64,000 nt of DNA from Xylanimonas ulmi (GCF_004216535.1 NZ_SGWX01000001.1:2046001-2110000); one strand, 5' to 3'; positions 38,069-47,130 are shown, counted from the first letter of the stretch. The notes: generated from the sequence alone by a model not told the origin. Translations and numbers: made by a program.

Positions 38069-38105
38069 CGGTGTGGGGGCGGCGGGGGCCGCCGCCCCCA
38101 CACCG
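38069..38105 (-). promoter_or_regulatory. Intercistronic stem-loop between binding-protein and permease genes
   Basis: A perfect 17-bp inverted repeat: CGGTGTGGGGGCGGCGG at 38069-38085 and CCGCCGCCCCCACACCG at 38089-38105, loop GGG. It starts 8 bp after the binding-protein stop and lies 30 bp before the permease start, with no T tract. It is best explained as a 3' mRNA stabiliser or partial terminator. Confidence 0.75.
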
Positions 38106-38113
38106 ATCGTCTG

Positions 38114-39439
38114 TCAGGACTCGCCGTTGAGCATCGGCGTCAGCTTGGCGTCGTACTCCTTGGCGAGCGCGGTGACGTCCCCGCCCTCAGCGATCTCCTT
38201 GAAGAGGTCCTCGTAGACGAAGGCGCCCTCGACGGCGGCCCAGCCCGGCGCGGCCGGGGTGAGCTTGGATGCCTTCGCGGTCTCGATCATGGTCTCGGCG
38301 AACTTGTCCGTGCCGAGCGAGTCCATGTACTGCGCGTTGGCCGGGCCAAGACCCGCGCCGCCCAGCTGCTTCTGGAAGTCGGCGGAGAAGATGATCCGCA
38401 GCAGGTTCTCGGCGAGCTCCGGGTGCTTCGACTTGGCCGAGATCGCCACGTTCGAGCCACCGGCGAACACCGGGGCCACGCCGCCGTCGACGCCCGGCAG
38501 GGCGAAGATGTCGAACCGCGTCTCGTCGGCCATGCCGTCGCGCACCTCGTCACCGGCGTCGTTCTTGGTCAGGTCACCGATCGACCAACGGGCCCAGCCC
38601 GGCGCCATGATGGTCGCCGCCGCGGGGGCCTCACCGTCCGTGCCATCGTTCAGGAAGTCCCAGTAGGCGACGTCGCGGTCGGTGCTCGGCAGCAGCGAGG
38701 CGCCCTGGTAGACGTCCTGCCACTCCTCGAGGCCCTTGATGGTGTTGGGGTCGGACAGCGTCGAGGTCCACGTGGTGCCGTCGACGGTGGCGAGCTCGCC
38801 GCCGTTCGCGAAGACCCACGAGATGCCGTTGCGCCAGTCCTGGCCGCCCATCGCGAAGCCCGACTGCGTGTCGGTCTTGAGCGCCTTGACCGACTCGGCG
38901 AACTCGGCGAGCGTCGTGGGCACCTCAAGGCCGGCGGCCGACCAGATGTCCTTGCGGTAGAACATGTAGCGCGAGCCGAAGTAGTACGGCAGCGCGTAGT
39001 GGCGCCCGTCGAAGTCGCCGGCCTCCACGAAGGACGGCAGCAGGTCGTCGCCGCCCAGCTCCTCGAAGAACTCCGGCGAGATCTCGCGGAACGCGCCGAC
39101 GGCGCTGAAGGTCGGGGCCTGGGTGTTGCCGATCTCGACGACGTCGGGGGTGTTGTCGGCGTCGGCGAGCGCGGTGGTCAGCTTGGTGACCAGGCCGTCC
39201 CAGGTCTGCTCCTCGATGGTGAGCGTCGAGCCCGGGTTCTCGGCCTCGAAGGTGGTCTTGAGGTAGTCGCGCAGGTCCTGCGGCGTGTCGGCGCCGTTGA
39301 CCCAGAGCGTGATGTTGGCCGCTTCGGGCGAGCCGTCGGCCGACGTGTCGCCGCTGTCGCCGCTGCCGCAGGCGCTCAGCGCGAGCGCCAAGGTCATGGT
39401 CGAAGCCACAGAGGTGGCAACGAGACGGTTCCGCTTCAC
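38114..39439 (-). CDS. Sugar ABC transporter solute-binding lipoprotein (probable amino-sugar oligosaccharide importer)
   Basis: 441 residues. The signal peptide ends in the lipobox ALSACG (Cys about 24), then a Ser/Gly/Asp-rich tether. The core is a cluster-1 solute-binding fold (NITLWVNGADTPQDLRDYL, VVEIGNTQAPTFSAVGAF, ALPYYFGSRYMFYRKDIW). These last stretches recall binding proteins for beta-linked di- and oligosaccharides. nagB and a ROK kinase downstream favour chitobiose or GlcNAc, but the ligand is inferred. GTG 39439 has AGAGGAAAG upstream. Confidence 0.88.
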   Translation of the reverse strand: MKRNRLVATSVASTMTLALALSACGSGDSGDTSADGSPEAANITLWVNGADTPQDLRDYLKTTFEAENPGSTLTIEEQTWDGLVTKLTTALADADNTPDVVEIGNTQAPTFSAVGAFREISPEFFEELGGDDLLPSFVEAGDFDGRHYALPYYFGSRYMFYRKDIWSAAGLEVPTTLAEFAESVKALKTDTQSGFAMGGQDWRNGISWVFANGGELATVDGTTWTSTLSDPNTIKGLEEWQDVYQGASLLPSTDRDVAYWDFLNDGTDGEAPAAATIMAPGWARWSIGDLTKNDAGDEVRDGMADETRFDIFALPGVDGGVAPVFAGGSNVAISAKSKHPELAENLLRIIFSADFQKQLGGAGLGPANAQYMDSLGTDKFAETMIETAKASKLTPAAPGWAAVEGAFVYEDLFKEIAEGGDVTALAKEYDAKLTPMLNGES

Positions 39440-39536
39440 TGAGGTCTTTCCTCTCGTTGGTGCATCGGCGGTCGTGCCGCCGCTGGGGGCATTTCTTCGG
39501 TTCGCGCCTGACTCGCAGGCGGGTCGGCGCCCGGGG

Positions 39537-40691
39537 TCACGAGACCCCCAGTTGCGCGCCGAGGACGAGCACGGCGGCGCCCGCGAGCACCACGTCCTCG
39601 TCCAAGGTGGCCATCCGCAGCCGCAGCCCTGAGCTCACGGCCGGCATGGTGCGCTCGACGACGGTGACCTGTGCGGTCTCGCGCAGGGCGCCGTCGAGCA
39701 GGTCGGCGGGGCCTGCGAGCAGGACCTCACCGAGATTGAGGGTCGAGATCACGGGGGCGAGCGTGATCCCGAGGAGGCGGCCGACGCCGGCGAGCACCGC
39801 GTCGGCGGCCTCACGGTCCAGGCCGGCGATCGCGCGGCGCAGGGCCGGCGCGGACAGCACGGTCTCCAGGCAGCCGCGGCGTCCGCAGGCGCACAGCTCG
39901 CCGTCGTCGACGACGGTGACGTGCCCGATCTCGCCCGCGGCGCCGTGCACGCCGTGCACGCGGGCGCCGTCGACGACGAGGCCCGCGCCGACGCCCTGGC
40001 CGACCGTCACCACGAGCATGGAGTCCGACGCGCCGCCGTAGGTGTACTCCCCCAGCGCGGCGGTGTCGGCGTCGTTGGCGACCTGGACGGGCAGGCCGAG
40101 GCGCTCGGTCAGGATCGCGGCGAGGGGCAGGTCGGCCCACTGGCGGTTGGGCGCCTCGATGACGCTTCCGTCCTGGTCGACGACGCCCGGCGAGCCGATG
40201 CCGACGCCGATCACGGGCTGGGTCGCGGCGGCGACCAGGCGCCGGGCGAACCGCTCGACGAGCGAGACGAGCTCGTCGCCCATGCGGTCGTCGGCGGCGA
40301 GCGAGCGGCGCACGACCGCCTCGCCCGTGAGCGTCAGGACCGCGCCGCGCATGACAGTGTCGTCGGACAGGTCGACCGCGACGATCTGGTAGGCGTCCGT
40401 GCGCATCCCGACGAGGATCGCGGGCTTGCCCACTCCCCGGCCGCGCTGGACGCCCAGCTCCTCGACCAGTCCCTCGGCGAGCAGGCCGTTGATCAGGTCG
40501 GAGACGGTGACTCGGGTCAGGGCCGTCGCTCGCGCGAGGTCGGCCCGGGAGGTGGGGCCCTCGTGGAAGAGGTGCTGGAGCACCAGCGCGCGGTTGTGCG
40601 CCCGGGTGTGCTCGGGGAGCACCTTGGCCGTGGCGCGCAGCCCGGACCCGAGGGCCCGCCTGGCCGCCTTGGCTCCGCTTGTCGAGGACAT
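39537..40691 (-). CDS. ROK family transcriptional repressor (NagC/XylR type)
   Basis: 384 residues. An N-terminal winged HTH (NRALVLQHLFHEGPTSRADLARATALTRVTVSDLINGLLAEGLVEE, about residues 33-78) precedes a ROK domain with the zinc motif CACGRRGCLETV and VANDADTAALGEY. Its genes downstream on the same strand are the binding protein, permeases, ROK kinase and nagB, which are its likely targets. The effector is probably a sugar or sugar phosphate of that pathway. A GTTAG-N9-CTAAC dyad lies 4 bp before the ATG at 40691 and may be an autoregulatory site. Confidence 0.88.
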   Translation of the reverse strand: MSSTSGAKAARRALGSGLRATAKVLPEHTRAHNRALVLQHLFHEGPTSRADLARATALTRVTVSDLINGLLAEGLVEELGVQRGRGVGKPAILVGMRTDAYQIVAVDLSDDTVMRGAVLTLTGEAVVRRSLAADDRMGDELVSLVERFARRLVAAATQPVIGVGIGSPGVVDQDGSVIEAPNRQWADLPLAAILTERLGLPVQVANDADTAALGEYTYGGASDSMLVVTVGQGVGAGLVVDGARVHGVHGAAGEIGHVTVVDDGELCACGRRGCLETVLSAPALRRAIAGLDREAADAVLAGVGRLLGITLAPVISTLNLGEVLLAGPADLLDGALRETAQVTVVERTMPAVSSGLRLRMATLDEDVVLAGAAVLVLGAQLGVS

Positions 40692-40695
40692 GTTT

Positions 40696-40714
40696 GTTAG
40701 TAAAGCGTCCTAAC
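40696..40714. promoter_or_regulatory. Candidate operator (GTTAG-N9-CTAAC) at the ROK repressor start
   Basis: A perfect 5-bp half-site dyad, GTTAG at 40696-40700 and CTAAC at 40710-40714, ends 4 bp upstream of the repressor ATG. No other ribosome binding site is apparent, so the mRNA may be leaderless or nearly so, with the dyad overlapping the promoter. ROK repressors commonly bind A/T-rich dyads of this size. Confidence 0.5.
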
Positions 40715-40987
40715 GGTCGCTCGTCCACGGCTCCGGCGCGGCCTGATCGAATCGTGACCGCTTCGCAACCTTCGGCACGGCCGCTGACGCCGGACCTCCC
40801 GTCGCGGCCTCGCTGGCCTCTCGCCGGGTGAAGTCCGCCAGGTCACCTCGACCCAGGACCGCGGAATGCCGCCGTTTTCGACGCTCCTTCCGGCAGCGGA
40901 CGGAATCCCCGGACCGCGACCACGGCGCGCGACGCACGCCGCGTCCCCCACGATGGCGACCACCCGCGCCCGAACGAAGGACCGCCC
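40715..40987. other. Intergenic region, ROK repressor / methyltransferase
   Basis: 273 bp between divergent genes. Apart from the dyad at its left end and the GAAGGA ribosome site of the methyltransferase gene at about 40974-40979, I see no repeat, hairpin or small gene here. Confidence 0.4.
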
Positions 40988-42142
40988 ATGCCACCTGTTC
41001 CGCCCGCGCCGCCCACGAAGACCACGGCAACCGGGGACGCCACGATCCCGTCGATCACCGCGGACCACACGCTGCACGAGGCGCCCGTCGCCGACGCCTT
41101 CGCCACCTCGGCGCACGACCGGATCCTCACCTCGCTGCGCGACCTCGAGGCGATGGGCTTCCATGGCGACGCCGACGTCATCCACGCCCTGTCGCGCAAG
41201 CGCCTGAGCGCGATCGACCAGACCAACCCCGCGACCCGCGAGCTCATCGCACGCGTCCCGGGCGTCGAGCACTGGCTCGCGCTCGTCCCCACGCCACGGG
41301 CCCTGAGCCCGCTCTACGACCCGTCGGCCCGGGCCCTGCCCGGCGGGCATGTGATCGGCGACGAGCTGCGCCGCTGGATGGTCGCGATCGCCGACGCGCG
41401 CGGCCTGCGCCACCGCGCGCAGATGGTGACCGACCTCCTGACGCGGCGCCCGAGCGCATCGGGCCCCTCCACCCCGCCGCGATGGCTCTCCGTCGCCTCC
41501 GGTGCGGCTCAGCCGGTCCTGCGGGCCGCCGACGCCGTCCGCGACCGCACCGGGCAGACCCCCGAGATGACCTTGGTCGACCTCAGCCCGCAGGCGCTGC
41601 GGGACGCGTGGGACCTCGCGGCACGCCTGCGGCTCGCGGACCGCCTGCGGCTCATGCGCCGCAACGTGCTCGACCGGCGGGGGCTGGACGTGCGCGCGGG
41701 CCTGGGCGCATCCGCGCTCCAGTGGTTGGCCGCCCCGGACCCAACGGTCCCCCTCTCGCGCGCGGCCCTCGACCGCGACGGCTACGACGTCGTCGAGGCC
41801 GTCGGCATCCTCGAGTACGTCAACCCCGACGACTGGTCCTACCGCCACCGCGGCGTCGCGGGCCTGCGCACCACCCAGGCCGGCGCGAGGACGTTCCTGC
41901 GCGCCATGTTCCGCCTGGTCAAGCCCGGTGGCGACCTCATCGTCGGCAATATGCTCGACGCCCATCCCCAACTGGGGTTCACCCTCAACGTCATTCAGTG
42001 GCCGCACATCCAGCCGCGCTCAATCGAGCAGATGATGCGCCTGATCGACGCCGCCGGACTCGACGCCGAGCGCCACGTCTACGTGCCGTCCGACGCCGAC
42101 AACCGCGTGTACGCGCTCTACCGGCTCCACAAGCCGGCGTGA
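40988..42142 (+). CDS. Class I SAM-dependent methyltransferase-like protein
   Basis: 384 residues. After a Pro/Thr-rich start and an all-alpha N-terminal half (SLRDLEAMGFHGDADVIHALSRKRL), a Rossmann-type methyltransferase core appears: motif I as WLSVASGAAQPVLRAAD, motif II as EMTLVDLSPQAL, later VVEAVGILEYV and FRLVKPGGDLIVGNML. Motif I lacks the usual GxGxG, having ASGAAQP. The substrate is unknown. It stands alone, with a strong terminator shared with ssrA after it. Confidence 0.75.
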   Translation: MPPVPPAPPTKTTATGDATIPSITADHTLHEAPVADAFATSAHDRILTSLRDLEAMGFHGDADVIHALSRKRLSAIDQTNPATRELIARVPGVEHWLALVPTPRALSPLYDPSARALPGGHVIGDELRRWMVAIADARGLRHRAQMVTDLLTRRPSASGPSTPPRWLSVASGAAQPVLRAADAVRDRTGQTPEMTLVDLSPQALRDAWDLAARLRLADRLRLMRRNVLDRRGLDVRAGLGASALQWLAAPDPTVPLSRAALDRDGYDVVEAVGILEYVNPDDWSYRHRGVAGLRTTQAGARTFLRAMFRLVKPGGDLIVGNMLDAHPQLGFTLNVIQWPHIQPRSIEQMMRLIDAAGLDAERHVYVPSDADNRVYALYRLHKPA

Positions 42143-42151
42143 CCCACAACG

Positions 42152-42185
42152 CATGAGGGGCGGTCCGACCGGACCGCCCCTCATG
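42152..42185. terminator. Bidirectional terminator between methyltransferase gene and ssrA
   Basis: Perfect 15-bp arms CATGAGGGGCGGTCC (42152-42166) and GGACCGCCCCTCATG (42171-42185) with loop GACC. It lies 10 bp after the methyltransferase stop and 37 bp past the 3' end of the tmRNA on the other strand, so it can serve both converging transcripts. Confidence 0.8.
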
Positions 42186-42221
42186 GGTGACAACGCGACA
42201 ACTGGCTCCCAACGGAGCGGA

Positions 42222-42590
42222 TGGTGGAGCTGCAGGGAATCGAACCCTGGTCCGGTGACGCTTTTCCAGGACTTCTCCGGGCGCAGTCTGCTGTGGATTT
42301 TCTCGGCCCCCGCGCTTGCGCAGACTCATTCGCGGACGGGCCCAGTCGCCTAAAAGTCCCGCCAACCCCGACGACGAGGGTCAGCAGCAGTGGCTCTCTA
42401 GATGACGCGAGCTACCGGGTCGAGAGCGATCCCGGGCTCACGGACTTCGAGGCTCGCTCAGGCGGCGAGGGCGAAGTCGTTGCGCGTGTTATCGGCAACT
42501 ATAGGTTCGCAGGCATCGTTAACGAGATAAGCCTGCGTCCTCGGCCCGCTTCTCCTTGAAGCACGACCACCGTCGAAACCGATCAGCCCC
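42222..42590 (-). ncRNA. ssrA: Transfer-messenger RNA (tmRNA)
   Basis: 369 nt. The 5' end GGGGCTGATCGGTTTCGACG and the 3' end GGTTCGATTCCCTGCAGCTCCACCA-type TpsiC arm and acceptor with encoded CCA are unmistakable. The tag reading frame runs from the resume codon GCC at 42496 to TGA at 42458 and encodes ADNTRNDFALAA. With SmpB it rescues stalled ribosomes and marks the product for proteolysis. smpB is 126 bp upstream on the same strand. A TTGACA box lies at 42618-42613 on the minus strand, but a matching -10 was not found. Confidence 0.97.
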
Positions 42591-42716
42591 ATGGCAGTTG
42601 TCACTGTGGTGTTGTCAACGTGTTCCCCGGCGAACCCGGGAGGCCTCAGCCTACCGGAGCAACCTCGCCCGCCGCGACGGTATTCCCGCCGCTGGCGCGC
42701 GCGGGCCGCCGGGCGC

Positions 42717-43247
42717 TCAGCTGAGCAGCTCGCGCTGGCGCATGGCCCGCTGGGCCTCGCGCATGTCCTGCTGCTCGCGCAGCGTCTGGCGCTTGTCGTA
42801 CTCCTTCTTGCCGCGCGCGAGCGCGATCTCGACCTTCGCGCGCCCGTCGAGGAAGTACAGGGACAGCGGGACGATCGTGTGCCCCTTCTCCTGGACCTTC
42901 TGGCCGAGGCGCACGATCTCGTCCTTGTGCAGCAGCAGCTTGCGCTTGCGCCGCGGGGCGTGGTTGTTCCAGGTGCCCTGGAAGTACTCGGGGATGTGCA
43001 CACCCTCCAGCCACGCCTCACCGCGGTCGACGAGCACGAACCCGTCGACCAACGACGCCCGGCCCATGCGCAGCGCCTTGACCTCGGTGCCGGACAGCAC
43101 GATGCCCGCCTCGAGGACGTCCTCGATCACGTAGTCGTGGCGCGCCTTCTTGTTGTTCGCCACGACCGCGCGCACCGGCCCCTGCGGCGCCTTCGCCTTG
43201 GGCTTCGGCTGTGCCTGCGGCACCTGCTTGGGCGCACCCTTCGCCAC
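42717..43247 (-). CDS. smpB: SsrA-binding protein
   Basis: 176 residues, of which the core ([39 protein letters not shown] ... [28 protein letters not shown] ... [19 protein letters not shown]) is the tmRNA-binding OB fold. The C-terminal tail that enters the mRNA channel is present ([18 protein letters not shown]). A 25-residue Lys/Pro/Gln-rich N-terminal arm is an extension. GTG 43247 is the only start that includes this arm. It works with the adjacent ssrA. Confidence 0.96.
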   Translation of the reverse strand: MAKGAPKQVPQAQPKPKAKAPQGPVRAVVANNKKARHDYVIEDVLEAGIVLSGTEVKALRMGRASLVDGFVLVDRGEAWLEGVHIPEYFQGTWNNHAPRRKRKLLLHKDEIVRLGQKVQEKGHTIVPLSLYFLDGRAKVEIALARGKKEYDKRQTLREQQDMREAQRAMRQRELLS

Positions 43248-43338
43248 GATGGCTCCTTCTTCCAGTCGGCTCCCCAGGATACGGGGCCGACGGCGTCCGG
43301 TCTGCGGCTTTTCGGCGCGCGGAGCGCGCGGGTGGGCG

Positions 43339-44760
43339 CTAGCGGGGCAGGCGCGTCATCGGGTCGACCGTCGAGCCGTTGACGTAGACCTCGAAGTGCA
43401 GGTGGCATGCGGTCGAGGTGCCCGTGGTGCCCGACAGGCCGATCTGCTGCCCCTTGGAGACCCATTGCCCGGCGCCCACGGAGAACCTCGACAGGTGCAT
43501 GTACCGGGTCATGATGCTCTGCCCGTTGTCGCGGCCGTGGTCGATGATGATGTTGTTGCCGGCGCCGGCGTCGAAGTAGGCCTTGAGGACGTACCCCGAC
43601 TGCGAGGCGTAGATCGGCGTCCCGCAGTAGGCGCGGAAGTCGGTGCCCGCGTGCAGGCGCCAGATCTGCAGCACCGGGTGGAAGCGCCACCCGTAGTTGC
43701 TCGTGACGTGGGGCACCGCGGTCGGCCAGCCGAGAAACGTGCCGCTCACGGGCGGCGCCACGGCGCCCCCGCCCCCGGATGAGGAGCCTCCGGACGAGCC
43801 GCCCGAGGATCCGCCGTTGTTGCCGTTGTTGGCCTTGGCCGCCTCGGCGGCCTTGCGCTCCTCCTCCTTGCGGCGCTCCTCGGCGATCCGCGCGTCGCGG
43901 TCCGACTGCTCCTTGATGATCGACTTGAGCTCGGACTCGAGCGCCTTCTGGTCGGCCTCGTTCGCGCTGATCTCGGCCAGCGCCGCGGCCCGCTCGCCCT
44001 CGATCTCAGCCTTGAGCTTCTTCTGCTGGGCGATGAGCCGCTCGACCTCGTCCTTGCGGTCGGCGGCGGCCTGCTCGGCGGCCGCGGCCGTCACGACGTT
44101 GGCGTCAGCGGCCTCCTTGAGCTGCGTGATCGTCTCGCGGATCGCCTGGAGTCGGGCCTCCTGATTGCGGGCCACAGCCTCCGCGTCCTGCAGTTGCGTG
44201 AGCGTGCGGGCCTGCGACCGCGCCGCGGACGAGGAGACGGCGTACGTCTGGAGGAAGTCCTCGGTCGACTGGGCGCCGGTCACCAGGCCGAGCGCCGACA
44301 CCTTGCCCTGTCCGCGCGCGGCCTCACGCGCCATCTGCGCGATGTCCGCGCGCGCGGCGTCAACCTGGCCGGAGCCCTGCGCGATCTGCGCGGTGACCGC
44401 CGCCTCCTGCTCACGGGCGTCCTGCAGGCGCTGGGCGAGGATCTCAGCCTCGCGCTGCGCCTTCTCCAGATCGGCCTGCGCCCGCGCCAGCTCGGCCTGA
44501 GCGACCGGCAGCCGGCCCTCGACGGCGTTGAGGTCGAGCGCCGCCTGGGCCAGCTTGTCGCTGGTCTCGTCCAGGTCCTCCTGGAGCTGGGCGCGCTCGG
44601 CCTTCTTCTCCTTGGCGTGCTGCTCGGCCGCGGCGCGGCGGTCGTCGATGTCGTCGGCCGACGCCGAGGCCGCGGCCCCGAGACCCAGTGCGAGCGCCAG
44701 CAGCGCCGCCGTCACCGCGCGCGAGGCGCGCGTCGTGGCCATCCCTGAGGTGCTCTTCAT
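43339..44760 (-). CDS. Secreted M23 family metallopeptidase with coiled coil (FtsEX partner)
   Basis: 473 residues. A Sec signal peptide ([21 protein letters not shown]) is followed by a long Ala/Glu/Gln-rich coiled coil (about residues 40-300), a Gly/Ser/Asn linker and an M23 domain from about 345. The metal and catalytic residues are intact: RLHAGTDF (H and D), YMHLSRF and CHLHFEVY. It should cut peptidoglycan cross-bridges. It starts 1 bp after ftsX, and the EnvC-like coiled-coil plus M23 layout argues that FtsEX activates it during division. ATG 44760; a second ATG at residue 7 would also work. Confidence 0.9.
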   Translation of the reverse strand: MKSTSGMATTRASRAVTAALLALALGLGAAASASADDIDDRRAAAEQHAKEKKAERAQLQEDLDETSDKLAQAALDLNAVEGRLPVAQAELARAQADLEKAQREAEILAQRLQDAREQEAAVTAQIAQGSGQVDAARADIAQMAREAARGQGKVSALGLVTGAQSTEDFLQTYAVSSSAARSQARTLTQLQDAEAVARNQEARLQAIRETITQLKEAADANVVTAAAAEQAAADRKDEVERLIAQQKKLKAEIEGERAAALAEISANEADQKALESELKSIIKEQSDRDARIAEERRKEEERKAAEAAKANNGNNGGSSGGSSGGSSSGGGGAVAPPVSGTFLGWPTAVPHVTSNYGWRFHPVLQIWRLHAGTDFRAYCGTPIYASQSGYVLKAYFDAGAGNNIIIDHGRDNGQSIMTRYMHLSRFSVGAGQWVSKGQQIGLSGTTGTSTACHLHFEVYVNGSTVDPMTRLPR

Positions 44761-44761
44761 C

Positions 44762-45673
44762 TCATACCCTCGTGTATCGGTTCAGTGTCACGACGGACGA
44801 CACGACAGCCAACGCGACCGCGATGCCGATCAGCAGCGGCGCGATCTGCAGCACCTCTCCGGTGCCCACATACGCGACCCAGTCCACCGACTTCTCCAGC
44901 CAGTCCGTGACCAGGTAACGCACCCCGAGCCACAGCCCGCCGACGGCGAGCAGCGACCCCACCACGGCCGCGATCGCGCCTTCGAGCAGGAACGGCAGTT
45001 GGACGAACAGGTTCGAGGCGCCCACCAGCCGCATGATGCCGGTCTCGCGGCGGCGCGAGACCGCCGAGAGCCGGATCGTCGTCGTGATCAGGAGCACCGC
45101 GGCCAGCAGCATGACGACGGCGAGGCCCGCCGCGAGCATCGACAGGCGGTTGAGCGCGAGGAACAACGGCTCGAAGACGGCGCGCTGGTCCTCGACCGCC
45201 TCGACGCCGTCACGACCCTGCAGGACGTCGGCGACCACCTGGTAGTGGCTCGGGTCGGTCAGTTTGAGGCGGAACGACGCCTGCATGTCGGCCTCGGTCA
45301 GCTGTGTGCCCTGGTAGCCGTCCGGGTAGCGCTCCTGGAAGGCGGAGAACGCCTCAGCCTTGGACTCGAAGTAGAGCTTCTTGACCTCGGGGCCGAGCTC
45401 GTTCTCGATGACGGCCCGCAGCGAGTCGATCTGCTCCTGCGACGCCTCACCCGCCGCGCACGTGGGCGCCGTGGACCCGTCGGGGCACAGGAAGACGGAC
45501 ACCTCGACGAGGTTGTACCAGTCGTCCTGGAGCTTGTGCACCTGGGACTGGATGAGTGCGGCCGAGCCGACGAACGCGAGCGAGATGAAGGTGACGAGCA
45601 CGACCGACACGACCATCGACAGGTTGCGCCGCAGGCCGTGCAGCACCTCGGTGAGGACGAACTGAAGTCGCAC
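44762..45673 (-). CDS. ftsX: Cell division protein FtsX, permease-like
   Basis: 303 residues with four membrane segments: one near the N-terminus (LSMVVSVVLVTFISLAFVGSAAL) and three in the C-terminal half. The large extracellular loop (about 50-170) binds a cell-wall hydrolase in the systems studied. The N-terminal FVLTEVLHGLRRNLSM is typical. It forms the FtsEX complex with the adjacent ATPase and transmits cytoplasmic signals to the hydrolase, here probably the M23 protein encoded next. Confidence 0.94.
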   Translation of the reverse strand: MRLQFVLTEVLHGLRRNLSMVVSVVLVTFISLAFVGSAALIQSQVHKLQDDWYNLVEVSVFLCPDGSTAPTCAAGEASQEQIDSLRAVIENELGPEVKKLYFESKAEAFSAFQERYPDGYQGTQLTEADMQASFRLKLTDPSHYQVVADVLQGRDGVEAVEDQRAVFEPLFLALNRLSMLAAGLAVVMLLAAVLLITTTIRLSAVSRRRETGIMRLVGASNLFVQLPFLLEGAIAAVVGSLLAVGGLWLGVRYLVTDWLEKSVDWVAYVGTGEVLQIAPLLIGIAVALAVVSSVVTLNRYTRV

Positions 45674-45676
45674 GGA

Positions 45677-47035
45677 TCAGCCCTCCCTGGTGGTGCGCAC
45701 GGCGCGCTCACGCAGCACCTGTTGGACGACGTCGTCAGCCTCGGACGGCGGTCGCGGCGGCTCCACCCGTCGTGCGGACTCATATGGGGCCGGGACGGAA
45801 TAGGTGAACGGCGCCGGGGACGGCGCGGCCACGTCGGCGGGCGGCACGGCGCCGGGCACGTCGTCGGCGGGCACGGTGTCGGCGGGCACGGTGTCGGCGG
45901 GCACGGTGCCTGCGGGCGTGACGTCCGCACCCGTGGCATCGGCGGGGTTGGCGTCGGCGACGCCCGGGCGGACTGCGCCTGCCCCGGCGCCCACGTCGGC
46001 CGCGACGGGCGCGAGCGGCGCGCCGTCGGGCGTGTCGCTACCGGCGAGGGTCGCGACGGGCTCGGCCTCAGTGTCGCGCGCGGCGTCGTCGGCGCCGGCC
46101 TGGCCGTGGGACCCGGCCGCGCGCGCGGTCGCGGCGGCACGTCGCTCGGCGCGCCGCACACGGCGCGGACGGCTCTCGGCGGTGCTCGCCGCCGCCGCTC
46201 GGGCGGCCGCGGCCTGCGCCGCCGCCTCCGCGGCGGCCTCCGCCTCCAGGTCTCCGGCCTCGGGAGTCACGGCGACGCGCGGCGCCGGCCGCTCCCCCTG
46301 GCCGGGGGCGTCGAGCACGGGCGAGGCGGCGACGTCGGGCAGGATGCGCTCGCGCTCGCCGTACACACCGGCGGCCTCGTCGCGGATCACCATGCCTGCC
46401 GAGAGCTCGACGACGCGCTTGCGCATCTCGTTGACGATCTCGTCGTCGTGGGTCGCCATGACCACCGTGGTGCCGGTGCGGTTGATGCGCTCCAGCAGCC
46501 GCATGATGCCCAGCGACGTCGTCGGGTCGAGGTTGCCGGTCGGCTCGTCGGCCAGCAGGATCGGCGGCCGGTTGACGAACGCGCGCGCGATCGCCACGCG
46601 CTGCTGCTCGCCACCGGACAACTCGTGCGGGCGGCGCTTCTCCTTGCCGTCCAGGCCCACCATCTCCAGGACCTCGGGCACCGTGGTCTTGATGACGTGG
46701 CGCGGGCGCCCGATCACCTCGAGCGCGAACGCCACGTTCTCGTAGACCGTCTTGTTGGGCAGCAGGCGGAAGTCCTGGAACACCATGCCGATGCTGCGGC
46801 GCAGGCTCGGCACCTTCCACCCGCTCATCCGGGACAGGTCGCGCCCGGCGACGTAGATGCGCCCGCGCGTCGGGCGCTCCTCGCGAAGCGCGAGGCGCAG
46901 GAAGGTGGACTTGCCCGAGCCGGACGCGCCGACCAGGAACACGAACTCTCCTCGGGCGACATCGACGGAGACGTCGTCGAGGGCCGGCCTCGCTCCTCGC
47001 GAGTAGACCTTCGAGACGCTCTCGAATCGGATCAC
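45677..47035 (-). CDS. ftsE: Cell division ATP-binding protein FtsE with long C-terminal extension
   Basis: 452 residues. The first 229 or so are a complete Fts[15 protein letters not shown], Walker [15 protein letters not shown]-loop [21 protein letters not shown], signature [14 protein letters not shown], Walker [13 protein letters not shown] and the H-loop MATHDD. After it comes a 220-residue Ala/Pro/Asp/Val-rich, low-complexity tail with TVPAD repeats and a basic patch ([19 protein letters not shown]). Typical FtsE stops near 229. GTG 47035 begins the usual N-terminus. prfB, often next to ftsE, is absent here. Confidence 0.92.
   Translation of the reverse strand: MIRFESVSKVYSRGARPALDDVSVDVARGEFVFLVGASGSGKSTFLRLALREERPTRGRIYVAGRDLSRMSGWKVPSLRRSIGMVFQDFRLLPNKTVYENVAFALEVIGRPRHVIKTTVPEVLEMVGLDGKEKRRPHELSGGEQQRVAIARAFVNRPPILLADEPTGNLDPTTSLGIMRLLERINRTGTTVVMATHDDEIVNEMRKRVVELSAGMVIRDEAAGVYGERERILPDVAASPVLDAPGQGERPAPRVAVTPEAGDLEAEAAAEAAAQAAAARAAAASTAESRPRRVRRAERRAAATARAAGSHGQAGADDAARDTEAEPVATLAGSDTPDGAPLAPVAADVGAGAGAVRPGVADANPADATGADVTPAGTVPADTVPADTVPADDVPGAVPPADVAAPSPAPFTYSVPAPYESARRVEPPRPPSEADDVVQQVLRERAVRTTREG
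45863..45907 (-). repeat. 15-bp tandem repeat in the ftsE tail
   Basis: Three perfect copies of GTCGGCGGGCACGGT (plus strand) at 45863-45877, 45878-45892 and 45893-45907, encoding TVPAD on the minus strand. They lie in the low-complexity C-terminal extension. Confidence 0.9.
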
Positions 47036-47130
47036 GGTGGTGGGCTCCCGTGCTCGGTGGACGCTGCGTGCGGGGGCGTGCCCGGACTCCCGAGCCGACG
47101 CCTCCGCGCTCGACCATCGCACGACGGATC

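Noticed and set aside
39505-39521. CGCCTG-N5-CAGGCG hairpin as terminator of the ROK repressor gene
   Set aside because: Only 6 bp of stem and no T tract; common by chance at this GC content.
42222-42590. Integration of the element at ssrA
   Set aside because: tmRNA genes are frequent attachment sites, but here ssrA is intact, there is no integrase beside it and no duplicated 3' end was seen.
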